Source of the DNA: Clostridium sp. MCC353
GTDB lineage: Bacteria; Bacillota; Clostridia; Lachnospirales; Lachnospiraceae
Length of the DNA: 39,070 nucleotides
Direction: 5' to 3'
NCBI RefSeq assembly: GCF_018785315.1
Contig: NZ_WQPN01000018.1
Coordinates: forward strand, 1-39,070
Position 1 is the stretch's first letter, and every line of letters starts with the position of its first letter. This document shows positions 16,949 through 24,429 of the stretch, piece after piece. Below the pieces are notes generated by a model, which saw only the letters and a program-made list of their open reading frames with translations, was not told the DNA's origin and did no database searches. A program made the translations under genes and the position numbers.

Positions 16949-16972
16949 AGATTCACGGCCTTCACATATATT
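16945..16972 (+). promoter_or_regulatory. Possible sigma-E-like promoter for ylbJ
   Basis: TCATAG (16945-16950), 14 bases, CATATATT (16965-16972). The -10 part is close to the Bacillus sigma-E consensus and ylbJ is a sigma-E gene in Bacillus. The match rests on short motifs and is inference. Confidence 0.3.
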
Positions 16973-16999
16973 TGTATAAACCATTCTATTCAGGCTGTT

Positions 17000-17914
17000 A
17001 TGAAAAAATCCATGTTCCGAGTTATTTCGATAGCAGTACTCCTCCTGCTTTTATGGAACCCGGCGCTGTCCTGCCGCGGGGCCAAAAACGGCTTAATCCT
17101 TTGGGCCGATGTGGTGCTGCCCGCACTGATGCCGTTTATGGTATGTTCCAGCATCATCGTATCCCTGGACGCGATCCACCTTCTCACCCGCCCGTTTAAA
17201 CTGTTGTGGCATTCCGTATTTAAGCTGTCGGATGCGGGAAGCTATGTGCTGATGTCCGGTCTTCTCTGCGGATATCCGCTGGGAGCCAAAAACTGCAGTG
17301 AATTTTTAGACGAGGGCAGAATCACGTCAAGAGAGGGCAAATACCTTTTAGCCATCTGCAACCACCCAAGCCCCATGTTCCTGTTGGGATATACGGTTCA
17401 GAAACTTCCCCTTGGAATTCCCCTGTGGCAGTTTATGGCCGCGGTCTACCTTCCTGTATTCATCATCTCCTGGATGGCCCGCCCTTTCTATGGGATTCAT
17501 GAAGCATCCTATGGGAATGCGGGGGGACATGAGAGCCGGCAGTCTTTTGATGAAAGCCTGATGAACGCATTTGAAGTTATGACTAAAATTGGCGGCTATA
17601 TCATGCTGTTTTCCATTCTGGTGGAGTTTGTAAAAGGAATGTCCATTGATCCTGTGATCAAGGCCATGTCTTTAGGGCTGATAGAAATGACCACCGGCAT
17701 CAATGCCATCTCTATCCAGATGAAAGGGCTGGTCTGCGCGGTTTTAATCATCATGTCGGTCACATTCGGAGGCATTTCCGGCATCTTTCAGACGAAAAGC
17801 GTTATAAAAAATGCCGGATTATCCATCCGGCATTATATCTTCTGGAAACTGATACACAGCATCCTTTCCTGTATTATCTTTCTTCTTCTGGCCCAATTGG
17901 TTCCGGTTCGCTAG
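17000..17914 (+). CDS. ylbJ: YlbJ, sporulation integral membrane protein
   Basis: A 304-aa polytopic membrane protein of the YlbJ family, required for normal spore formation in Bacillus. Features seen: about eight hydrophobic segments, SGLLCGYPLGAKN around residue 90, CNHPSPMFLLGY near 120, and the conserved GGISGIFQTKSV near 255 preceding the last segment. The start at 17000 fits the family N-terminus (MKKSMFRV); the reading frame upstream is antisense to the M23 gene. Its 3' end overlaps the coiled-coil gene on the opposite strand by 41 bases. In Bacillus ylbJ follows rsmD and coaD on the same strand; here it has kept the neighbourhood but faces the other way. Confidence 0.88.
   Translation: MKKSMFRVISIAVLLLLLWNPALSCRGAKNGLILWADVVLPALMPFMVCSSIIVSLDAIHLLTRPFKLLWHSVFKLSDAGSYVLMSGLLCGYPLGAKNCSEFLDEGRITSREGKYLLAICNHPSPMFLLGYTVQKLPLGIPLWQFMAAVYLPVFIISWMARPFYGIHEASYGNAGGHESRQSFDESLMNAFEVMTKIGGYIMLFSILVEFVKGMSIDPVIKAMSLGLIEMTTGINAISIQMKGLVCAVLIIMSVTFGGISGIFQTKSVIKNAGLSIRHYIFWKLIHSILSCIIFLLLAQLVPVR
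17804..17834 (-). terminator. Intrinsic terminator inside ylbJ codons, for the rsmD-coaD operon
   Basis: Perfect 10-bp stem AATGCCGGAT (17810-17819) with ATCCGGCATT (17825-17834), 5-base loop. On the minus strand it is followed by T-rich ATTTTTTATAAC. It lies 40 bases after the stop of the coiled-coil gene, so it fits as the operon terminator while encoding ylbJ residues on the plus strand. Confidence 0.7.
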
Positions 17915-18455
17915 GAGCCATTCCGCCGGAAAGTTCATTGCGGTTGGCGGTGACAATATCCAGGCTGGATCTCATAGACGAGAGGAATGCATCAAACCTG
18001 CCCTGAGCGCCTTCCATGGAATGGGAAATAATGGCCTGAAGGCTCTTTAACATATCATCCGTATACTGGACTGCGCTCTGGCGGATGTTGTTGGCATCGT
18101 TTACCGCGCTGTCCACAATGGCCTGCCCCTGCGCGTTGGCCTGTTCCACCACCTGGTTGGCGGCTGCATAAGCCCGCTGCATGATCTCGTGCTCATTGAC
18201 CAGTTCATTGGTCTGGGCCGTGGCCTCTTTTAACATGCTGTCCGCCTGAAGACGGGCTTCGTTGAGAATCGCATCCTGGTTGCTGATGATCTTCTGGTAC
18301 TGTTTGATCTCGTCGGGAATGCGCAGGCGCAGTTCCACTAACAGCTCCTCCAACTCTTCCTTGTTCACAAGAATCTTTGTATTGGATAACGGCTGGTATT
18401 TGCAGCCGTCGATGTACTCTTCAATTTCGCTGATTAACTGTTCGATTCTACTCAT
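17874..18455 (-). CDS. Coiled-coil protein of unknown function linked to coaD
   Basis: A 193-aa soluble protein dominated by a long helix. Residues 1-50 contain MSRIEQLISEIEEYIDGCKYQ and an LEELL-rich start; residues about 50-160 are heptad-like and Ala/Gln/Asn-rich (ARLQADSMLKEA, AYAAANQVVEQANAQGQ). The tail is Pro/Glu-rich. It resembles the V-type ATPase subunit E/H or DivIVA-like coiled coils often annotated as ATPases, but no nucleotide motif is seen. It is the third gene of an operon with rsmD and coaD, 32 bases after coaD. Its 3' end overlaps ylbJ. Function unknown. Confidence 0.8.
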   Translation of the reverse strand: MSRIEQLISEIEEYIDGCKYQPLSNTKILVNKEELEELLVELRLRIPDEIKQYQKIISNQDAILNEARLQADSMLKEATAQTNELVNEHEIMQRAYAAANQVVEQANAQGQAIVDSAVNDANNIRQSAVQYTDDMLKSLQAIISHSMEGAQGRFDAFLSSMRSSLDIVTANRNELSGGMAPSEPEPIGPEEER

Positions 18456-18487
18456 AATATGTACTCCTCACCTTCTATACTTGATTT

Positions 18488-18964
18488 CTAAACAAATTTT
18501 TTCTTAACCAATTCTGCAATTTCAGGGTGAAGAAATGCGCTGATATCGCCGTGATACATGGCAATCTCTTTCACGATGCTGGAACTGAGATAGGAATATT
18601 TTAAGTTAGTAGTCAGGAATAACGTATCGATCTCAGGGGCGATTACCCGGTTGGTCTGGGATAACTGCAGTTCGTATTCAAAGTCTGTAATAGCCCTTAA
18701 ACCTCTTACAATAACATTGGCGTTATTCTTTCTGACGAAGTCAATTAATAAACCGTCAAATGACTGAACCTCTACGTTCGGCAAATGACAGGTAACACTC
18801 TTTAACATATTAACACGTTCTTCCACAGAAAACAACGGAGATTTGGAATTATTATTCAAAACTCCGAGAATTACCCGGTCCATAATTTCAGAGGTCCGTT
18901 CTATAATATCATAATGTCCCAAAGTGACGGGATCAAAGCTTCCAGGATATACTGCTACTGCCAT
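18488..18964 (-). CDS. coaD: CoaD, phosphopantetheine adenylyltransferase
   Basis: Fourth step of coenzyme A synthesis: 4'-phosphopantetheine plus ATP to dephospho-CoA. The protein is 158 aa, normal for the family. It has the nucleotidyltransferase motif [12 protein letters not shown] at the N-terminus, [13 protein letters not shown] in the middle and [13 protein letters not shown] near the C-terminus. The start at 18964 is supported by AAAGGAG eight bases upstream; it sits one base after the rsmD stop, indicating coupling. Confidence 0.96.
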   Translation of the reverse strand: MAVAVYPGSFDPVTLGHYDIIERTSEIMDRVILGVLNNNSKSPLFSVEERVNMLKSVTCHLPNVEVQSFDGLLIDFVRKNNANVIVRGLRAITDFEYELQLSQTNRVIAPEIDTLFLTTNLKYSYLSSSIVKEIAMYHGDISAFLHPEIAELVKKKFV

Positions 18965-18965
18965 C

Positions 18966-19526
18966 TCAACACTCTCCTTTGTACACAAATATATGTTTAT
19001 TGGTCTTATAATTCTTCACTTTTTCAACTATAAAACCCAAAGTCTCCAGATAATCAAGGGTTGTGTTCAGAGAGGCTTCGATGATAATCGTGGTTTCTTT
19101 ATTGATCAGAGCGGAACCGGACAAATACTCCATCACATACCGCTCATGTTCATGATCATAGGGGGGATCCATGAAAATGTAGTCAAATACATGCCCCTTG
19201 CCTTCCAGGCGCTTTAAACCTGTCAGCACATCACAGGCCATGACCATTCCCCGGTCTTCCAGCTTGGTGGCGGTTAAATTCTCTTTGATACAGGAAACCG
19301 CTTTGGGGTTATTCTCTATAAATACAGCTAATTCAGCTCCCCGGCTCAGCGCTTCAATTCCAATTCCGCCGCTTCCGCTGAACAAATCCAAAAACCTGCA
19401 GTCAGCGATTCCCGGCTGTATCATATTAAATAATGTCTCTTTAATCCTGTCTGTAGTGGGCCTTGTATCCAGGCCGTCTATTGTTTTTAAAAGTAAGCGT
19501 CTGGCGCTTCCTGCTATTACACGCAT
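18966..19526 (-). CDS. rsmD: RsmD, 16S rRNA (guanine966-N2)-methyltransferase
   Basis: Methylates G966 of 16S rRNA using SAM. The 186-aa protein has [15 protein letters not shown] at the N-terminus, [13 protein letters not shown], the SAM-binding [19 protein letters not shown] (about residues 42-60), and catalytic DPPYD. It is first of the rsmD-coaD-coiled-coil operon. A promoter is visible 30-58 bases upstream. The rsmD-coaD pair is widely conserved. Confidence 0.95.
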   Translation of the reverse strand: MRVIAGSARRLLLKTIDGLDTRPTTDRIKETLFNMIQPGIADCRFLDLFSGSGGIGIEALSRGAELAVFIENNPKAVSCIKENLTATKLEDRGMVMACDVLTGLKRLEGKGHVFDYIFMDPPYDHEHERYVMEYLSGSALINKETTIIIEASLNTTLDYLETLGFIVEKVKNYKTNKHIFVYKGEC

Positions 19527-19555
19527 AATGTTCTCCCGGTTAAAATTTCTTTACT

Positions 19556-19584
19556 ATTATAATATGGATTTTGTGCGGACACAA
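19556..19584 (-). promoter_or_regulatory. Sigma-A promoter of rsmD
   Basis: TTGTGT (19579-19584), 17 bases, TATAAT (19556-19561) on the minus strand. A TTGTG/CACAA inverted repeat overlaps the -35 region. Confidence 0.65.
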
Positions 19585-19645
19585 GGATTATTTTCGTACA
19601 TTTTTTGGTACATAGCATGAAGAATCCGGCCCCCACTCCCTTATG

Positions 19646-19690
19646 TAAAAAAAGAACCCCTAGCTGCCTGAGCAGCTAAGGGACTTTTTT
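19646..19690 (-). terminator. Terminator of the SASP gene (bidirectional in form)
   Basis: GC-rich stem of about 11 bp (CCCTTAGCTGC with GCAGCTAGGGG) with a TCAG loop. On the minus strand it is followed by TTCTTTTTTT; on the plus strand also by a T-run. It lies 15 bases after the SASP stop. Confidence 0.85.
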
Positions 19691-19704
19691 CAGTTCAGGC
19701 GGTT

Positions 19705-19911
19705 TTATTTACCTGCCATCTGTCTTTCCTGTGCTTCGATCATTTTCTTAACCATATATCCACCTACAGAACCATTCTGTGCGGATGTCAGGTTTCCGTT
19801 GTAACCGTTGCTTAACGGTACACCGATTTCATTTGCTACTTCCATTTTGAAACGATCCATTGCTTCTCTTGCCTCTGGTACATTTGTAGTATTAGAAGAT
19901 CTGCTTGACAT
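19705..19911 (-). CDS. Alpha/beta-type small acid-soluble spore protein
   Basis: A 68-aa DNA-binding spore protein that saturates and protects spore DNA. The sequence shows the family signatures: ARE-like start (VPEAREAMDRFKMEVANEIG), GYNGNLTSAQNGSVGGYMVKKM, and a C-terminal EAQERQMAGK. AAGGAGG precedes the ATG by 9 bases. A CATAATA that could be a sigma-G -10 lies about 60 bases upstream without a well-spaced -35. It is monocistronic with its own terminator. This is direct evidence that the organism forms endospores. Confidence 0.97.
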   Translation of the reverse strand: MSSRSSNTTNVPEAREAMDRFKMEVANEIGVPLSNGYNGNLTSAQNGSVGGYMVKKMIEAQERQMAGK

Positions 19912-20041
19912 AATAAAACGCCTCCTTGTTCAACTAATTGTCACTTGTTTGTGACTTGTTTTTTGCTACACTCCTATTATGTGCCTTATGAGAATTAATA
20001 CACTAGAAGGTTTTTCGTAAAATGTAAAAAAATAGCAGCAA

Positions 20042-20896
20042 TTATTTCAAACAAAGAAAAGCGGCCAGATTTCCTCTTTCATTTCCGGCCTTCCGGTGTG
20101 AAAACAGCAGATCCGGATTACATCTGGTACATAAATTGGTAACATGAATATTCTCATCTTTAATTCCGGCTTCCCGGAATATGATTTCATTGGCCTTCCA
20201 AAGGTCCAATTGGTATTTGTCCGGTTTGCTGCCCGGAGACAAAATTTCATTCCACTGTTCTTTTGGAAAATTTTGTTTGAATTCATCCGCGGTTTCACTG
20301 CCGATCTCATAGCAGGACCGGCAGATGCTGGGGCCGATGGCCGCGATCAGATCTTCCGGCCTGGAACCATACGCCTCTTTCATGGCATCCGCAGTCACTT
20401 TCCCCATCCGGTTAACCGTGCCCCTCCAGCCGGAATGGGACAGGCCGATGGCTTTATGAACAGGATCCACCAGGTACAAAGGAACACAGTCAGCGTAAAA
20501 AGTCACTAACGTGATGCCGGGGACATCGGTAATCAAGCCGTCTATGTCCTGATAATCCCTGTCCTTAAATATGCCCTTCCCTGCGTCTTCCTCTGTTATC
20601 CGCCGCACATTAGTGGTGTGGGTCTGCCAGGACAACACCATCCGGTTTCTATCTACATCGATAGCCTCCGCCATCCTCCTGTAGTTTTCCATCACATGGT
20701 CCGGATTATCTCCTCTCGTAAACGTGAAGTTGAGGGTAGAAAATTTACCCTGGCTGACGCCGCCGATTCTGGTGGAAAATGCATGCTTTACAATTCCCGT
20801 GGCCTCTAAGGCAGGAAATGACAGATACAAAAGCTGTCCTTTATGCTTCACCTCTAATTCATCGGAATCAGAGGCTGTTATCCATTCTGTTTTCAT
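20042..20896 (-). CDS. pgeF: PgeF, peptidoglycan editing factor (YfiH family)
   Basis: Cytoplasmic laccase-fold protein that removes misincorporated amino acids from UDP-MurNAc precursors in studied bacteria; formerly called a polyphenol oxidase. The 284-aa sequence has the Zn ligands His93 in QTHT, Cys137 in FYADCVPLY and His154 in SHSGWRGT, as well as the C-terminal CTRCNPDLLFSHRKAG. It follows yraN by 11 bases at the 3' end of the rplS transcript. No clear terminator follows it. Confidence 0.93.
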   Translation of the reverse strand: MKTEWITASDSDELEVKHKGQLLYLSFPALEATGIVKHAFSTRIGGVSQGKFSTLNFTFTRGDNPDHVMENYRRMAEAIDVDRNRMVLSWQTHTTNVRRITEEDAGKGIFKDRDYQDIDGLITDVPGITLVTFYADCVPLYLVDPVHKAIGLSHSGWRGTVNRMGKVTADAMKEAYGSRPEDLIAAIGPSICRSCYEIGSETADEFKQNFPKEQWNEILSPGSKPDKYQLDLWKANEIIFREAGIKDENIHVTNLCTRCNPDLLFSHRKAGNERGNLAAFLCLK

Positions 20897-20907
20897 GTTT
20901 CCCTCCG

Positions 20908-21249
20908 TTAAAACGCATTTTTTATCAATAAGATCTCATCATTCAGGATTGAAACCACATCAAACCTGCAGGGTTTATCCTCGCTCAAATGGTGTATATA
21001 GAGATAATAGCGGGCGCTCTTCCTGATTTTCTGCTGTTTTTGGTATGTGACCGCTTCCGCCGGATGGCCTTTCTTTAAACCGTTCCTGTATTTCACCTCT
21101 ATAAAAACCAGGTAATCTCCATCCATTGCGATAATATCAATTTCCCCCTGCCGTGTATAATAGTTTCTCTCTAATATATGATACCCTTCTTTTTCTAAAT
21201 AAGCGGCTGCCATATCTTCATAGCAGCCGCCTGTTTCCCGTTTATTCAT
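20908..21249 (-). CDS. yraN: YraN (UPF0102) putative nuclease
   Basis: A 113-aa protein of the UPF0102 family, with a restriction-endonuclease-like fold; activity is not well defined. The motif GEIDIIAMDGDYLVFIEVKYR gives the Asp, Glu and Lys of the presumed metal site, preceded by Glu in the first helix and followed by the conserved KQQKIRKSA. The start at 21249 is selected by CCGGAG seven bases upstream; longer readings overlap rnhB. The rnhB-yraN order is common in Firmicutes. Confidence 0.9.
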   Translation of the reverse strand: MNKRETGGCYEDMAAAYLEKEGYHILERNYYTRQGEIDIIAMDGDYLVFIEVKYRNGLKKGHPAEAVTYQKQQKIRKSARYYLYIHHLSEDKPCRFDVVSILNDEILLIKNAF

Positions 21250-21265
21250 ATGAGTGCTCCGGAAA

Positions 21266-21907
21266 TCATACAAAATTTTTAATAAACGACTTCCTGTGAA
21301 TCGGACAGGGGCCGTATTCTTTAATAGCCTGAATATGTGCGGCAGTTCCGTAGCCTTTATGTTTGGCGAATCCATACTCCGGATAAATGGCGTCATATTC
21401 CGCCATCATGTGGTCCCGGGTCACCTTCGCCAAAATACTGGCTGCGGCGATGGAAATGCTCTTGGCATCCCCTTTAACGATGGGAACCTGCATGATCTCA
21501 ATCCCGGGTATGGTAACCGCATCATTCAAAAGAATATCAGGAGTTACCTTTAATTGGGAAACTGCTGTTCTCATAGCCTCGTAAGTGGCCTGAAGAATAT
21601 TGATTTCATCAATCCTGGCCGGACTCACGATGCCGATACCATAGGAAACCGCTTTTTCCTTTATTTCTTCAAATAAAAGCTCCCGCTTCTTTTCCGATAA
21701 CTTTTTGGAATCATTCAAAAAAAGAATCTCGCAGTCTTTAGGCAGGATTACCGCCGCGGCTGCCACAGGGCCGGAAAGAGGTCCCCGTCCGGCTTCATCG
21801 ATGCCGCAGATATACGGACAAGCCGCATAAGTGTATTCGTATTCCTTCATCGCTTCCAAACGCTGCCGTTCTTTTAACAATTTTTCTTCTGTCATTGCTT
21901 TTGCCAT
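21266..21907 (-). CDS. rnhB: RnhB, ribonuclease HII
   Basis: Cleaves RNA in RNA-DNA hybrids, including single ribonucleotides. Motifs: ICGIDEAGRGPLSGPV with the first acidic pair, LNDSKKLS, VKGDAKSISIAAASILAKVTRD, and EYGFAKHKGYGT. The length of about 213 aa is usual. Start candidates are GTG 21919, ATG 21907 and ATG 21895, all overlapping the lepB stop; I report 21907, which has a weak GGA site. The 21895 start would form an ATGA overlap. The N-terminal extension of about 35 residues before the core is typical of this lineage. Confidence 0.93.
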   Translation of the reverse strand: MAKAMTEEKLLKERQRLEAMKEYEYTYAACPYICGIDEAGRGPLSGPVAAAAVILPKDCEILFLNDSKKLSEKKRELLFEEIKEKAVSYGIGIVSPARIDEINILQATYEAMRTAVSQLKVTPDILLNDAVTIPGIEIMQVPIVKGDAKSISIAAASILAKVTRDHMMAEYDAIYPEYGFAKHKGYGTAAHIQAIKEYGPCPIHRKSFIKNFV

Positions 21908-22395
21908 ATTTTTATCCACACTTTTCCAAGTATCTGATTCTTCTTCACATTTCCTACATCCGAATCCCTGCTGTCTGAACTGGATCCGCGGTTATCGCCT
22001 AACACAAAATATTCGTCATCGCCAAGCAGCACCGGATCGGCCGCCCTTTTGGGCTTTTCGATATAATCTCCGTAAGGATCTTCCAAAAGTTTCCCGTCAA
22101 TATAGATGATGCCATCAATAATTTGAACGGTTTCACCCGGAAGGCCGATCACACGTTTGATATAATAACTGTCGTCGTCATAAATATACCGGAATACAAT
22201 TAAGTCGAAACGCTTTGGTTCGTGCATCCGGTAAGTCAGTTTCTCCATCAGATAAACCTCGCCGTCCGACATGACCGGCTCCATGGAATCGCCATGCACA
22301 TCCACGCGCTGAACGAAATATGTGGTGGTAATACGAGCGGAAAAGATAATGATCACTAAGAAAATCAGATATTTTAATGATTTATTCTTTTGCAT
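21892..22395 (-). CDS. lepB: Signal peptidase I (first copy)
   Basis: Membrane serine peptidase that removes signal peptides on the outer face of the membrane. The 167-aa protein has one N-terminal membrane segment (about 8-28), the catalytic Ser in HGDSMEP, and the Lys in YYIKRVIGLPGE. YFVLGDNRGSSSDSR is the conserved final box. It lies between rbgA and rnhB and shares strong sequence blocks with the second copy at 23321-23926, so the two are likely paralogs by duplication. Specificity difference cannot be told. Confidence 0.94.
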   Translation of the reverse strand: MQKNKSLKYLIFLVIIIFSARITTTYFVQRVDVHGDSMEPVMSDGEVYLMEKLTYRMHEPKRFDLIVFRYIYDDDSYYIKRVIGLPGETVQIIDGIIYIDGKLLEDPYGDYIEKPKRAADPVLLGDDEYFVLGDNRGSSSDSRDSDVGNVKKNQILGKVWIKIWQKQ

Positions 22396-22404
22396 TCCTG
22401 CACA

Positions 22405-23259
22405 TTACTCCTCCATTGTCTTAGGAGGGAATTCAACTGTAATTCTCCCGAGCTTGCCGCTTCTAAAATCATCGATCAGAATATTGGCCGCCTTTTTTAT
22501 ATCAGGCTCATTCCCTTTCGCAATGCAGGAGCGGATTCTTGCAATATGTTCCAGAGGAGAATCCAGGGTTTCTTCCGTAAACCGGTAACGTTCTTCCAAA
22601 ACCGGAAGATAATGGCCGCGCAGAAACTTAAAAAGTTCCAGAGCCAGTTCTTCTTTATTCAATATTTCATCATTGATGGAACCGATAAAAGCCAGATGAA
22701 GCCCCACTTTCTGATCCTCGAATTTAGGCCAGAGAATACCGGGAGTATCCAAAAGCTCCAGGGATTTATTCAGGCGAATCCACTGGTTTCCTTTGGTAAC
22801 GCCGGGCTTATTGCCCGTTTTGGTGCAGGCTTTCCCTGCAAATGAATTGATAAATGTGGATTTCCCCACATTTGGGATGCCGACCACCATAGCACGTACC
22901 GGGCGGTTTAAGATGCCTCTGCGCCTGTCCCGCTCTATCTTTTCCTTACAGGCCTCCTGAACAACGCCGTTAATCTGCTTCAAACCTGCTCCGGTTCTGG
23001 AATTCACCTTTACCACATGGTATCCAAGGGATTTAAAATAAACGGACCAGGCCTCATTATAAGTCTCACTGGCTAAGTCGGATTTATTGAGCAGCACTAA
23101 ACGGGCTTTGTTGGCGCCCAGCTTATCGATGTCGGGATTGCGGCTGCTGACCGGAACACGGGCGTCAACCAGCTCTATGATCAGGTCAATCAGTTTAATA
23201 TCTTCCTGCATGGCCCTTTTGGCTTTTGTCATGTGTCCGGGGTACCATTGTATATTCAT
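22405..23259 (-). CDS. rbgA: RbgA (YlqF), ribosome biogenesis GTPase
   Basis: Circularly permuted GTPase needed for late assembly of the 50S subunit. In the 284-aa protein the permuted order is visible: G4 LLNKSDLA (about 58-65) comes before G1 GIPNVGKSTFINSF and G3 LLDTPGIL. The N-terminus MNIQWYPGHMTKAKRAM is diagnostic, including the His of the GTPase mechanism. The start at 23259 is chosen for this family N-terminus and the GGAGGT before it. The leader carries CACTCTGGCTTGGAGGTAA, a copy of the leader repeat seen before rsmF. Confidence 0.95.
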   Translation of the reverse strand: MNIQWYPGHMTKAKRAMQEDIKLIDLIIELVDARVPVSSRNPDIDKLGANKARLVLLNKSDLASETYNEAWSVYFKSLGYHVVKVNSRTGAGLKQINGVVQEACKEKIERDRRRGILNRPVRAMVVGIPNVGKSTFINSFAGKACTKTGNKPGVTKGNQWIRLNKSLELLDTPGILWPKFEDQKVGLHLAFIGSINDEILNKEELALELFKFLRGHYLPVLEERYRFTEETLDSPLEHIARIRSCIAKGNEPDIKKAANILIDDFRSGKLGRITVEFPPKTMEE

Positions 23260-23263
23260 AATT

Positions 23264-23282
23264 ACCTCCAAGCCAGAGTGTG
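23264..23282 (-). repeat. Leader repeat copy before rbgA
   Basis: Minus strand CACTCTGGCTTGGAGGTAA, matching the copies at 16091-16108 and 15861-15879 in most positions, with the same distance to an ATG as in the rsmF-type gene. Confidence 0.5.
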
Positions 23283-23320
23283 TCTGAAAATTGCGTTCCA
23301 TCAGATCACGCTCTAATTCC

Positions 23321-23926
23321 TTACTTAACAAATTCTATTTCAATCAGAGGATAGAGCTTCAGCCACACTCTCCCCAGGATCTGTTTCTTTTTCACATTGC
23401 CGATATTGGTGAAACGGCTGTCTTCACTGCCCTCACGATTATCTCCCAGAACGAAATACTCATTATCCGCCAGTTTCACCGGATTCTCCGCAAGACCCGC
23501 AAGGGAAACGCGGTTTAAATCATTTTCAGCTTCCAATGGCATGTCGTCAATATAGATGATGCCGTTCTTTATCTGTACGGTTTCGCCGGGCAGACCGATC
23601 ACCCTTTTCACATTAATCTTATCGTCATCCCGTTGAAATGCGATGACATCAAACCTTTTAGGACTGCCGAAATCATAGGCCAGCCGGTCCATTAAAACCA
23701 CATCTTCGGATTTCAGAGACGGAAGCATGGAGTGGCCGGATATTGTTATCTGGGTTCCTGCTCCGTATATCAAAAATCGGGCAATAAAAATCACGACAAT
23801 AATATCTACAATCCAGCAGACTGTTCTTCTAAGCAGATTTGTCTCTTCATTTTGATAAAAGTCCAATTCAACACATCCTATTCCGGTAAAGAAAAAGGAC
23901 AACTGCATCAATTTTGAAAGATACAT
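23321..23926 (-). CDS. lepB: Signal peptidase I (second copy)
   Basis: Second type I signal peptidase, up to 201 aa. Membrane segment at about residues 35-53, catalytic Ser in SGHSMLPSL, Lys in INVKRVIGLPGE, and YFVLGDNREGSEDSR. The PKRFD-(7)-D block and the IIYID-centred block match the first copy. The start is uncertain: 23926 has AAGGG only 3-4 bases away, and the first 20 residues are unlike the family, so a later GTG/TTG-type start near residue 20 is possible. Lies between rplS and rbgA. Confidence 0.9.
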   Translation of the reverse strand: MYLSKLMQLSFFFTGIGCVELDFYQNEETNLLRRTVCWIVDIIVVIFIARFLIYGAGTQITISGHSMLPSLKSEDVVLMDRLAYDFGSPKRFDVIAFQRDDDKINVKRVIGLPGETVQIKNGIIYIDDMPLEAENDLNRVSLAGLAENPVKLADNEYFVLGDNREGSEDSRFTNIGNVKKKQILGRVWLKLYPLIEIEFVK

Positions 23927-23949
23927 TGTCCCTTTGTCATGTTTCAGAA

Positions 23950-24297
23950 TTATTTTACTAACTCTTTTACTTTTGCAGCTTTACCAACTCTGTCTCTCAG
24001 GTAGTAAAGTTTTGCTCTTCTTACTTTACCTCTTCTTACAACTTCAATGTTGTCTACGGAAGGGGAATGTAATGGCCATGTTTTTTCAACACCGATTCCG
24101 TTGGAGTTCTTTCTCACTGTGAAAGTCTCTCTTGCTCCGCCGTTCTGTCTTTTAATAACAGTTCCTTCGAAGATCTGGATTCTCTCACGGGTACCCTCTT
24201 TGATCTTGTTGTATACTTTTACAGTATCACCAACGTGAAATACCGGTACGGATTCCTTCAACTGTGCAGCTTCAATGTTCTTAATAATGTCGTTCAT
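23950..24297 (-). CDS. rplS: Ribosomal protein L19
   Basis: Structural protein of the 50S subunit at the interface with 30S. The 115-aa sequence is full length with [30 protein letters not shown] and the C-terminal [26 protein letters not shown] precedes the start. The gene has its own promoter and a structured leader between it and trmD, so it can be expressed apart from the ffh-trmD operon. Confidence 0.98.
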   Translation of the reverse strand: MNDIIKNIEAAQLKESVPVFHVGDTVKVYNKIKEGTRERIQIFEGTVIKRQNGGARETFTVRKNSNGIGVEKTWPLHSPSVDNIEVVRRGKVRRAKLYYLRDRVGKAAKVKELVK

Positions 24298-24331
24298 GTG
24301 TGAACCTCCTTAATATGTTTGATGTTCTTAC

Positions 24332-24361
24332 ATACTGTTTAAGCGCCTTGGCGCATCGTAT
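24332..24361 (-). ncRNA. Structured rplS leader (L19-leader-like)
   Basis: Outer pairing ATAC with GTAT around an inner GCGCC-TT-GGCGC hairpin (24343-24354), about 35-65 bases upstream of rplS. An L19 leader family that regulates rplS is known in Firmicutes; matching to it is inference from position and form. Confidence 0.45.
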
Positions 24362-24394
24362 CAGCGGACCATCTCTTATTTTTCACAACAATTT

Positions 24395-24423
24395 ATACTA
24401 TCATGGAAAGGTAAAAAAAGCAA
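24395..24423 (-). promoter_or_regulatory. Promoter of rplS
   Basis: TTGCTT (24418-24423), 17 bases, TAGTAT (24395-24400) on the minus strand, immediately after the trmD stop. TATAAA three bases further is an alternative -10. Confidence 0.55.
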
Positions 24424-24429
24424 GTCCTT

